This document shows positions 40,774 through 48,567 of a stretch of DNA of 64,000 nucleotides, piece after piece (position 1 is the stretch's first letter; each line of letters begins with the position of its first letter). The notes beneath the pieces were generated by a model. The model saw nothing but the letters and a program-made list of their open reading frames with translations. It made no database searches and had not been told where the DNA came from. Source of the stretch: Duganella sp. CF458. Lineage in GTDB: Bacteria; Pseudomonadota; Gammaproteobacteria; Burkholderiales; Burkholderiaceae_D. The stretch covers positions 100,422 to 164,421 of the forward strand of contig NZ_FOOF01000016.1 in assembly GCF_900113115.1 (NCBI RefSeq), written 5' to 3'. The position numbers were made by a program, and so were the translations under genes.

Positions 40774-42906
40774 ATGGATAAGAAGAAGTTGGTGGTGCTG
40801 CTTGGGTTGGCGTTTCCAATGGCGGCGTTTGCCGAGGAAGCGGCGGTCATGCCGCAAATTCAGGTCACGGCCCAGAAGCTGGATTCATACACGACGGATC
40901 GCAGCCGGACGGCCACGCCGCTGAATATTTCCCTGCGCGACACCCCACAATCCATCTCCGTGGTGACCCAGCAGCGCATTGAAGACCAGGCGCTGGAGAC
41001 TGTGACCGACGTCGTCAACAACGTGACCGGCGTCTCCGTCAATCAGTACGAAACCCACCGCGCCGGCTTCACCGCACGCGGCTTCGACATCGACAACCTG
41101 CAGATCGATGGCGTGCCAACCACCTGGGACCAACCCTGGAGTTCCGGCGAAGTAATCGGCAGCCTGGCAATCTACGACCGCGTCGAAGTGGTGCGCGGCG
41201 CCACCGGACTGATGACGGGTGCCGGCAATCCTTCCGCCGCGATCAATCTGGTACGCAAGCGCGCGACGAGCAAAGAACTGACCGGCAGCGCCGAAATCGG
41301 AATCGGCCACTGGAACGAGCGGCGTGGCATGCTGGACGTTTCGGCTGGCGTCAATGCTAGCGGTACCGTGCGTGCCCGCGTGGTGGGCGAGTACCAGCGA
41401 TCAGATAGCTGGGTCGATCTCTTGAAGAGCAAGAGCAATACTTTCTACGGTACCGTGGAAGCCGACCTGGCGCCGCGCACCGTGCTGTCCGCCGGTTACA
41501 GCCGCCAGAAGAACCAGCCGAAAGGCCCGATGTGGGGCGGGCTGCCATATTGGTACACCGATGGCAGCAAGACCAATTGGGATGTCTCGAAGACTTCCGC
41601 CGCCGATTGGACGCGCTGGGAAACGGAATACGAAAGCGTGTTCGCCAACCTGGATCACAGTTTCGACAATGGCTGGAAGCTGCGCGCCAGCTTCAGCCAC
41701 GGCGACCGCAAGGCCGATTCAGCACTGCTGTACCTGTCCGGGGTGCCGGACCGCGTGACGGGCCTGGGCGTGGGCGCCTTCGCCGGCTCGTACATCACCC
41801 ACACCAGGCAGGACGACTTCAGCCTGCATGCCAGCGGCCCGTTCCAGTTCGCCGGCCGCAAGCACGAGGCAGCCTTCGGCTATATGCACTCGAAGCAGAA
41901 ATTCAATGCCGACAGCCGCGCCGCCGATTACGCAGGTGGCTATCCGCCAGTGGGCAATTTCAATACATGGAATGGCGCCGCTTATCCTGAGCCGACGTGG
42001 GGTGCGCCGACCTTCTACGAAAGCAGCGTGACCAAACAGGAGGCGGTTTACGGCGTGGCACGCTTCTCGGTCACCGATCCGCTGAAAGCGATCATCGGCG
42101 CACGCGTCACCAACTACGACAAGAGCGGCGTCGGCGCCTGGACCCCGGCTTACCAGCTGAAGCACGATCACGAGCTGACCCCCTATGCGGGCTTGGTGTA
42201 CGACATCAATGAGAACCTCTCCGCCTACGCCAGCTACACCGATATCTTCCAGCCGCAGAACCGCAAGGACCTGGCCGGAAATATCCTGGATCCGGTCGTT
42301 GGAAAGAGCTACGAAACGGGCATCAAAGGAGAATTCCTGGATGGCCGCCTGAATGCATCGTTTGCCGTATTCAAGATCAAGCAGGACAAGCTGGCGCAGG
42401 AAGCGGGCATGACTGACCGTGACGGCAACGGCCCGCTTGCAAAGGAAGCCTATTACCGCGCCGCCAACGGAGCCAAGAGCGATGGTTTCGAGTTCGAGCT
42501 GTCGGGCGAACTGGCAAGTGGCTGGAATGCCACCGCCGGCTATTCCCAGTTCAAGGCCAAGGATGCCGCTGGCGCCGACATCAACAGCGTCTATCCGCGC
42601 AAGCTGCTCCGCGTATTCACTACCTACCGCCTGGATGCGCTCACAGTTGGCGGCGGCGTGAATTGGGAAAGCCGTACCTATACCGTGGACCCGGCTGCAC
42701 CTTCAGGCACCAACGGCCTGATAGAACAGGATTCCTTCGCACTGGCCAGCCTGATGGCGCGTTACGACATCACGAAGCAGCTTTCGGCGCAGGTCAACGT
42801 GAACAACCTGTTCGACAAGAAACACTTCGGCATGTTCGCAGCTTACGGCGCCATTACCTACGCGGCACCGCGCAGCGTATCGGCAAGCCTGAAGTACCGT
42901 TTCTAA
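40774..42906 (+). CDS. TonB-dependent siderophore receptor
   Basis: A 710-residue outer-membrane receptor for ferric siderophores. The signal peptide is KKKLVVLLGLAFPMAAFAEE. The plug domain carries the TonB-box-like PQIQVTAQK and TPLNISLRDTPQSISVVTQQRIEDQ, FTARGFDIDNLQIDGVP and VEVVRGATGLMTGAGNPSAAINLVRKR. A 22-strand barrel ends in the terminal aromatic residue (SASLKYRF). The closest groups are the FhuE/FpvA type; the ligand cannot be assigned, and no siderophore synthesis genes are in the window. It is iron-regulated by the Fur box upstream and followed 12 bp later by a PepSY membrane protein. Confidence 0.94.
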   Translation: MDKKKLVVLLGLAFPMAAFAEEAAVMPQIQVTAQKLDSYTTDRSRTATPLNISLRDTPQSISVVTQQRIEDQALETVTDVVNNVTGVSVNQYETHRAGFTARGFDIDNLQIDGVPTTWDQPWSSGEVIGSLAIYDRVEVVRGATGLMTGAGNPSAAINLVRKRATSKELTGSAEIGIGHWNERRGMLDVSAGVNASGTVRARVVGEYQRSDSWVDLLKSKSNTFYGTVEADLAPRTVLSAGYSRQKNQPKGPMWGGLPYWYTDGSKTNWDVSKTSAADWTRWETEYESVFANLDHSFDNGWKLRASFSHGDRKADSALLYLSGVPDRVTGLGVGAFAGSYITHTRQDDFSLHASGPFQFAGRKHEAAFGYMHSKQKFNADSRAADYAGGYPPVGNFNTWNGAAYPEPTWGAPTFYESSVTKQEAVYGVARFSVTDPLKAIIGARVTNYDKSGVGAWTPAYQLKHDHELTPYAGLVYDINENLSAYASYTDIFQPQNRKDLAGNILDPVVGKSYETGIKGEFLDGRLNASFAVFKIKQDKLAQEAGMTDRDGNGPLAKEAYYRAANGAKSDGFEFELSGELASGWNATAGYSQFKAKDAAGADINSVYPRKLLRVFTTYRLDALTVGGGVNWESRTYTVDPAAPSGTNGLIEQDSFALASLMARYDITKQLSAQVNVNNLFDKKHFGMFAAYGAITYAAPRSVSASLKYRF

Positions 42907-42918
42907 GGCGAGGCAGCC

Positions 42919-44133
42919 ATGCGTGCAACGTGGACGCTGGTTCACCGTTACCTGGGGCTGCTGACGGCGGGTTTCCTGTTCGTCAGCGGCCTGACGGGCG
43001 CTGTGATCTCATGGGATCATGAGCTGGACGACTTGCTCAATCCGCACCTGATGGAGGCGCATACGCCCGGCAAGCCGCAGCCGTCGCTGGAACTGGCGCG
43101 CCAGATCGAGCAGCGGCATCCCGAAGCGAAGGTGTCGTTCATTCCCTTGCATGCAGGGCCGGGCGATTCGCTGGGTTTCGGCGTCGATGGCAGCGGCTTC
43201 AACCAGGTCTTTGTCGATCCGGTCAGCGGCGCTGAACTTGGCAAGCGGGAATGGGGCGCTGTCTGGCCGATCAGCAAGGAGACCCTGGTTTCCTTCCTGT
43301 ACCGGCTGCATTACTCACTGCATATTCCGGAGATGTGGGGCATCGACCGCTGGGGCATCTGGCTGATGGGCGTGATCGCGATGGTATGGGTGGTGGACAG
43401 CTTTGTCGGCTTCTACCTCACGCTACCCGTTCGCGCCCGCACTCCCGCCGCCCGCGGATGGTGGCAGCGCTGGAAGCCGGCGTGGAAAGTGCGCTGGGGC
43501 GGCGGTGCCGCCAAGCTTAATTTCGACCTGCACCGCGCGTTCAGCCTGTGGACCTGGGGCCTGCTGTTCATCCTGGCCTTCACCGCCTTCTCACTGAACC
43601 TCTATCGTGAAGTTTTCTACCCGGTGATGAAGACCGTCTCGGAAGTGACGCCTACGCCATTCGATACGCGGGTGCCGCAAGACCTGCACAATCCTATCCT
43701 GGCGCGCATAAGCTATGAGAAAGTCCTGCAGCAGGCGGCGCAGGAGGCACAACGCCGCGCGTGGAAGGAACCGGCAGGAAGCGTGTTCTATTCGCAAGCC
43801 TACGGCATCTATGGCGTGAGCTTCTTCAAGCCGGGTGATGACCATGGCGCTGGTGGCGTCGGACCGGCGGTGCTGTATTACGACGGCATCGACGGCCGCC
43901 TGCTTGGCGATCGCCAGCCCTGGAAGGGCACTGCTGCCGACATCTTCGTCCAGGCGCAGTTTCCGTTGCATTCCGGCCGCATCCTGGGGCTGCCGGGACG
44001 CATCCTGATTTCCGCGATGGGGATCGTGGTTGCGATGCTGAGCGTAACCGGCGTCGTGATCTGGTGGCGCAAACGCTCTTCGAGGGAAAGGGCGGCGGCA
44101 GCGCAAAGGATTGCGATGCAGGCTGCGCTTTGA
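42919..44133 (+). CDS. PepSY-associated transmembrane protein (iron-regulated, putative ferric reductase)
   Basis: A 404-residue inner-membrane protein of the PepSY_TM family with four main membrane segments (about residues 10-30, 145-170, 205-225 and 350-375). PepSY-type periplasmic parts lie between them (WDHELDDLLNPHLM, YRLHYSLHIPEMWG, LNFDLHRAFSLWTWG, and HSGRILGLPGRILI). Conserved histidines in the membrane segments suggest haem or iron redox function; members sit beside siderophore receptors and are thought to reduce ferric siderophores. It shares the Fur-controlled unit with the receptor. Confidence 0.88.
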   Translation: MRATWTLVHRYLGLLTAGFLFVSGLTGAVISWDHELDDLLNPHLMEAHTPGKPQPSLELARQIEQRHPEAKVSFIPLHAGPGDSLGFGVDGSGFNQVFVDPVSGAELGKREWGAVWPISKETLVSFLYRLHYSLHIPEMWGIDRWGIWLMGVIAMVWVVDSFVGFYLTLPVRARTPAARGWWQRWKPAWKVRWGGGAAKLNFDLHRAFSLWTWGLLFILAFTAFSLNLYREVFYPVMKTVSEVTPTPFDTRVPQDLHNPILARISYEKVLQQAAQEAQRRAWKEPAGSVFYSQAYGIYGVSFFKPGDDHGAGGVGPAVLYYDGIDGRLLGDRQPWKGTAADIFVQAQFPLHSGRILGLPGRILISAMGIVVAMLSVTGVVIWWRKRSSRERAAAAQRIAMQAAL

Positions 44134-44154
44134 TGCGCCGGCCCTTTGATGCCA

Positions 44155-45225
44155 TCAATGCCGCCGGCTTCGGCGGCGCAACGTCGCCAGAGCCAGCAGG
44201 CCAAGCCCGAACACGGCAATGCTTGCCGGCTCCGGAACGACCTGTATCGCACCGCCGGTCGCCGCGGACAGGTAGTTGAGATAGCTGTGCAGGGCGATGC
44301 CGCCGAAGTAAGTCCCGAATGCGCCGTCGAGCAGGCCATCAGGCGTGCCGCCAAAGGTGTTGGTGGCGATCAGCATCAACTCCCCGTACTGCTCGATGAA
44401 GGAAGGTCCGCCCGAATCGCCGCCGCCTATGCCGGATTCCCGGTTGTTCGGCAATTGCGCGGAGCAGGCGAGACCCCATTCGCAGAACGTATCGTGGCCG
44501 TTTCCGTCGAAATCGGCGTACCACACTTCGTTCGGGCCGTTGAAGCCATTCTCGTCGTCACCATCGAACAGGTCGACAATATTCTCGCCAGTGCGCTTGA
44601 TGCGGAAATCGGGGCTGATGGTATAGCCATTGATGCCATCGCCTGAGGTCCCGTAACCTGCCATGATGAGGCGCGTGTTTGCCTGCAATTGCTGGCCCGC
44701 CACCTTGTAAATCTTGGCGGACGGCGGCGCGTCCTGGCCCAGCGTGATGACTGCCAGGTCATCGTTGACGCAGAAACCCGCCACGCCGGCCGGGCATTTG
44801 CCGAAGCCCGCGTAGTTCGGGTTCATCTGCACCTTGGTCGCGTTGACGACAGCACGACCGGGATCGCCTGGCGTCGACGAAGCGTTGAAGACCACCCGCA
44901 CATCGTTGCCCGGCTTGTTGAGGTCGATCAGGCTGCCCTTGCCATTGGTGTCAACGCAATGGCCGGCCGAGACAACCTGTCGCTTGCCGACCAGCGCCCC
45001 GGAACAGATATAGCTCAGGCCGTCATAGCGGATATTGATACTGACCACGCCGGAGAAGCGCGAAGCGGCGTCGTTGGGATCAACGTGGGCTGCAGGTGTG
45101 TCAGGCAAGGCGCCCGAAGTGATCAAGGGCTTGACGCCAGTACTTGGTGCTGCTTGTGCAGTGCTACCGAAGGCAGCGATGGTCAGCGCAATGCTGAACA
45201 GGCTTTTGGCAAAGTGTTGTCGCAC
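44155..45225 (-). CDS. Trypsin-like (S1) serine protease with PEP-CTERM sorting signal
   Basis: A 356-residue exported protease. A signal peptide (ALTIAAFGSTAQA) is followed by a chymotrypsin-fold domain with the triad His89 (SAGHC), Asp156 (NDDLAVI) and Ser271 (GGGDSGGP). The closing sorting signal VPEPASIAVFGLGLLALATL is followed by an arginine/histidine cluster (RRRSRRH). Exosortase should place it at the cell surface or in the matrix. The start is GTG at 45225 after GGGAGG; no ATG in the area fits. A sigma-54 promoter lies 54 bp upstream (45279-45294), so it belongs to the PrsR regulon although it is 34 kb from prsR. Confidence 0.92.
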   Translation of the reverse strand: MRQHFAKSLFSIALTIAAFGSTAQAAPSTGVKPLITSGALPDTPAAHVDPNDAASRFSGVVSINIRYDGLSYICSGALVGKRQVVSAGHCVDTNGKGSLIDLNKPGNDVRVVFNASSTPGDPGRAVVNATKVQMNPNYAGFGKCPAGVAGFCVNDDLAVITLGQDAPPSAKIYKVAGQQLQANTRLIMAGYGTSGDGINGYTISPDFRIKRTGENIVDLFDGDDENGFNGPNEVWYADFDGNGHDTFCEWGLACSAQLPNNRESGIGGGDSGGPSFIEQYGELMLIATNTFGGTPDGLLDGAFGTYFGGIALHSYLNYLSAATGGAIQVVPEPASIAVFGLGLLALATLRRRSRRH

Positions 45226-45278
45226 GTGATTTCCTCCCGAGAATATTGCTCAGTGAATAAATACGTCGGGGATTGTTT

Positions 45279-45294
45279 AGCAATAAACGGGCCC
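45279..45294 (-). promoter_or_regulatory. Sigma-54 (RpoN) promoter of PEP-CTERM protease
   Basis: GGGCCCG-N4-TTGCT on the minus strand has the required GG-N10-GC core and a perfect -12 element. It lies 54 bp before the GTG at 45225, about the same distance as in the PEP-CTERM gene at 20496 (53 bp). Confidence 0.65.
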
Positions 45295-45401
45295 GGCAGG
45301 TAAGCTTCTGTACTATCAGTTACTTACCATACCGGTATAAGACCGCGCTTGAGGAAATGTAAAACTTTCCGACATTGCATTGCAAATTGATATAGATGCG
45401 C

Positions 45402-45824
45402 TCAGGCTTTCTGTCGTGCCGCGAGGCGGCGCCGGGCAGCGACCAGGCTGTCGGTCAGGGAGCCGATGCTGAAGGGTTTAACGATAAATCCCATTGCGCC
45501 GCGCGAAACCGCTGCCTGGACCACGTTCTGGTCGTTCCGGCCCGACACGATGATGATGAAGCTATCGGGTAAGTGAGCCTTCAGTTGCGAAAGAAGCTCA
45601 AGACCGTCGCCGTCCGGCAGTCCGAGGTCCAGCAACACAATGTCGGGCTCCAGTTCCGTGCACCGCGCCAGCGCCGCCTGGGCCGTGCCGGCTTCGCCGA
45701 GCACCGCCAACTCAGCTTCGTTTGCGCCTAACCTCATCATCGACCGCATCATGGCGTTGTCGTCGATGATGAAAACGGACTTCGGGTACTGCTTATGGAA
45801 CGGAGCGATGGTAGCGGAATGCAT
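45402..45824 (-). CDS. Single-domain (CheY-like) response regulator
   Basis: A 140-residue receiver domain without an output domain. Acidic pocket residues are Asp21/Asp22 (IIDDNAMM), phosphoacceptor Asp66 (VLLDLGLPDGDG), and the conserved Ser (IIIVSGRND) and Lys (FIVKPF). It would act by protein contact, for example in a phosphorelay with an Hpt protein. It is divergent from the M36-like protease gene at 46112, with the repeat-type promoter motif between them. Confidence 0.9.
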   Translation of the reverse strand: MHSATIAPFHKQYPKSVFIIDDNAMMRSMMRLGANEAELAVLGEAGTAQAALARCTELEPDIVLLDLGLPDGDGLELLSQLKAHLPDSFIIIVSGRNDQNVVQAAVSRGAMGFIVKPFSIGSLTDSLVAARRRLAARQKA

Positions 45825-45995
45825 GGCGCGCCCTCTGTGCTTGCTGATGGCATGGGCAGGTTAACACCATGGAGCGCCGGGCGGCGCGCGTCTTTACACA
45901 TGGCGAAACAGCTCTCACACGGCAACTTCGAAAACTGCCTCCCGGCGTTGGGATCGGCTCTCATCTTTCAGATCGATAGCGGGATGTGCTGCGAA

Positions 45996-46066
45996 AAAAT
46001 AGGTGCCGAACTCATCGGAATATAGGTGCCAGCACCAATCCGCCCGATGCGGAAGTTTTCTAAAGT
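45996..46066 (+). promoter_or_regulatory. Tandem-repeat promoter motif, copy A
   Basis: Two direct repeats (AATAGGTGCC and ATATAGGTGCC) have their GGTG cores at 46002 and 46025, exactly 23 bp apart. CTAAAGT starts at 46060, exactly 35 bp after the second core. The same three elements with identical spacing recur at 48411-48482 and 62281-62352. CTAAAGT probably holds the -10 element (TAAAGT). The -35 position (AATCCG) is poor, which suggests an activator bound to the repeats. The target is the protease at 46112. Confidence 0.75.
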
Positions 46067-46111
46067 TGCCTACGCATTCAGACAATTTTGGCTTTTCAGC
46101 CGGGAGGAAAT

Positions 46112-48328
46112 ATGACTACCACTGGTTTCTTTACTTCATTCGGCATTGCGACCGTCCTCAGTGCAGCTGCGGCCCAGGCAGAGAGCATCGACGGCGCACG
46201 TCCGCCGCGCGCGGCGCCATCGGCTTCGGTGGCTGGTGCCATGGCCGAGTTCCGCAAGTTCGACGCCGACGTCTCGTTTACCTTTGCAGGCGCGCATATC
46301 GATAGTTTCTCGACCAAGCCGAAGGCCGTGATTCCGGACTACGCCTTGCCGATTCTCGCCAAACTCGCGTTGCCGACTACAGCGAAGCCAGTACGCAGCA
46401 TGCTGCTTCCGGTTAAGGGCCCGATTGCCAGCCGCGATCTGGAAACGAACGGCCGCACCTTGCCATTCGTGGTCGAAGGCGGCAGTGCGCTCGGTCAATC
46501 GCTGGGAACAGTCGATGGCGCAGACAGACCGAAAGATGGCACGGTGGTGCCGCGCGAGGTAAGGGTGGGGCCCGCGCCGGATCCGGACCGCATGGTGGAG
46601 TGGGAAAGGCCGAAAGCGGAAATGCTCGCACTGGAAAAGCGCGCAGCCATGCCGATACTGACGGCATTCCTGGCGCGCAATGCCAAACTGTTCGATATCG
46701 ATTCGGGCAAGATCGCGCAGACCCTGCGCGTGAAGGATTTTCAAAGCTCGCCACTGTTCCACAAACTCACCCTGGAACAGTACGTTGGCGATGAAAAAGT
46801 GCTGTATGGCCGCACGCTGGTGCATTTCGACCTTAACTGGAACGTGATCGGTATCAGCCGGATGCTGCTGACGCCGGCCAAGCTGCAGCTCAAGTCGACC
46901 AGCGCCGGTAGCGGGAGCGGCATCAGCGCAGAATTGGCGGCCCGTACCGCACTGCTGGAGCCGGCGCAAGCGGAGTGCAAGCAAATGCAAGTGCGAACGG
47001 TACGCAACGAACGCGCGATCGACATTGCCCGGGGCCTGCGGGTGTACGATATCGAGAACGCCTCCAGCGATGGCGAGTGCCACTGGCGCACCATAGTCGA
47101 TGCGGCGACCGGCCGCATCCTCAATGTGAGCGACCTGGTTGACCGTGCTTACACGGACGCGCAGGTAAATCGTTGGCGCTACCCGTCGGGCAACCTGTTC
47201 AATCCGTCGCAAATCGTTTCGACTGGCCAGTACACGCGCAATGACCGCCGCCTGGAGCACGATTTCTTCTACATGATGAACGACCACCGTTGCGAAGGCG
47301 CGGCGGAAACCACCTGCGGCGAGACCACGTTTGCGAGCACCTGGTGTTCGGCGGCCTATGGCACGAATAGCGGCAGCTCATTCATCCGGGCCACCCGCAG
47401 GACCGATCGTGACTTCGCGCCGTACTTTCCCGGCGGTGCCAGCGAGACTTTTGGTGAAACCCATGCCTATTACTGGGCGCGCCAGTTCTCGCAATGGCTG
47501 AAACCGTCGCTCGATGCGATGGGTGTGCTGCCTGACTCGGCCAGCGATTTTCCTCGGGTACTGCTGGTCTCGGATGCCTGCCGTTCCGGATCGGTCCATA
47601 ATTCCTCTTTCGCTGTCACGACCGACGACAACAAGGGCGAGGGCGGGAATGTGATCCGTCTCGCGCACCGGAATCCGAGCGGCTCGTCGAATCACAATGC
47701 GTCCTGCGAGGGAGGCGGTTGCTTTGACAATCCAAGCAACCTCCATCACGAACTCAATCACTTCTTCCTGAACCGTTATTACGGCTTCGGTTCGGACCTC
47801 GATTGCGGCGGCAGCAACCAGATGAAGTTCATCCATGAAGGTGCGCTTGGCACGGCGGTGCCGCAAGCGTTCTGGCAGAGCTATTACGGCGTCGGCTACA
47901 AACCTTCGAGCACCAACAAGCTTTACTTCTCGCACTCTGAAACCGGCCAGGTGCATGATAGCGACGCAAACCGGATGACGGTAGGTGGCTACCTGTGCGT
48001 CAACCAGACCAAGGACCAGGGACCGTATCACGCGGGCAGGGTGGTCGGCCAGGCGCTGTGGGAGTTCTATCACGGCATCAAGGTCACCGGGGCCACCCAG
48101 AATGGGACATGGCGTCCGTCCACCGATACCGACTTCAACTGGATCGTGTATTGGGCTGCCGACCTGATGGCCGCGTCGACCTACAAGGACCGCTACGAAT
48201 ATGCCAACCGCTTCATGGAAATCCTCGACAAGCACACCAACTGGTCCAGTGTCGGGAAGCAGGACTACTGCGAGATCTTCCAGCATCACGGATTGCGGGA
48301 CTTCATTAACGCGGATTACTGTAATTGA
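46112..48328 (+). CDS. Secreted M36-like (fungalysin-type) metallopeptidase
   Basis: A 738-residue exported protein. The signal peptide ends near AAAAQAES (about 25). A long N-terminal propeptide-like region to about residue 400 carries FTP/PepSY-like strands (EQYVGDEKVLYGRTLVHFDLNWNVIGIS). The zinc site is H546-E547-L-N-H550 in NLHHELNHFFLNRYYG, with the likely third ligand Glu576 (FIHEGALG), a 26-residue spacing as in fungalysins. Several cysteines (CEGGGCFD, DLDCGG) suggest disulphides. The family match is remote, so the call is based on the motif. GGGAGGAAA precedes the ATG. It is controlled by motif A. Confidence 0.8.
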   Translation: MTTTGFFTSFGIATVLSAAAAQAESIDGARPPRAAPSASVAGAMAEFRKFDADVSFTFAGAHIDSFSTKPKAVIPDYALPILAKLALPTTAKPVRSMLLPVKGPIASRDLETNGRTLPFVVEGGSALGQSLGTVDGADRPKDGTVVPREVRVGPAPDPDRMVEWERPKAEMLALEKRAAMPILTAFLARNAKLFDIDSGKIAQTLRVKDFQSSPLFHKLTLEQYVGDEKVLYGRTLVHFDLNWNVIGISRMLLTPAKLQLKSTSAGSGSGISAELAARTALLEPAQAECKQMQVRTVRNERAIDIARGLRVYDIENASSDGECHWRTIVDAATGRILNVSDLVDRAYTDAQVNRWRYPSGNLFNPSQIVSTGQYTRNDRRLEHDFFYMMNDHRCEGAAETTCGETTFASTWCSAAYGTNSGSSFIRATRRTDRDFAPYFPGGASETFGETHAYYWARQFSQWLKPSLDAMGVLPDSASDFPRVLLVSDACRSGSVHNSSFAVTTDDNKGEGGNVIRLAHRNPSGSSNHNASCEGGGCFDNPSNLHHELNHFFLNRYYGFGSDLDCGGSNQMKFIHEGALGTAVPQAFWQSYYGVGYKPSSTNKLYFSHSETGQVHDSDANRMTVGGYLCVNQTKDQGPYHAGRVVGQALWEFYHGIKVTGATQNGTWRPSTDTDFNWIVYWAADLMAASTYKDRYEYANRFMEILDKHTNWSSVGKQDYCEIFQHHGLRDFINADYCN

Positions 48329-48410
48329 CGACTCCGGGGCGGGCGGCGCTGACGCTTGGGCACCGCCCGTACCGCCCGGCGTAGTTCCTACCTGATCGCC
48401 ATCCACGTCG

Positions 48411-48482
48411 AAATCTGGGGGGCATCTGGCTCCAAATCTGGGTGCCAGCACCAATTCGGACTTGGCTCCCGCCACCTAAAGT
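48411..48482 (+). promoter_or_regulatory. Tandem-repeat promoter motif, copy B
   Basis: Two direct repeats AAATCTGGG start at 48411 and 48434 (23 bp apart), and CTAAAGT is at 48476-48482, exactly 35 bp after the second GGTG core (48441). The second repeat shares GGTGCCAGCACCAAT with copy A. It lies 86 bp before the metzincin start at 48568, and may also drive the gene block that follows on the same strand. Confidence 0.78.
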
Positions 48483-48567
48483 GCAGGACATGCAGCCGCG
48501 GCACATCGCGCAGCCAGCATGCTCTCAACAATTCCATATATCCGATGTCCAAACAAGGAGCTTAGCA

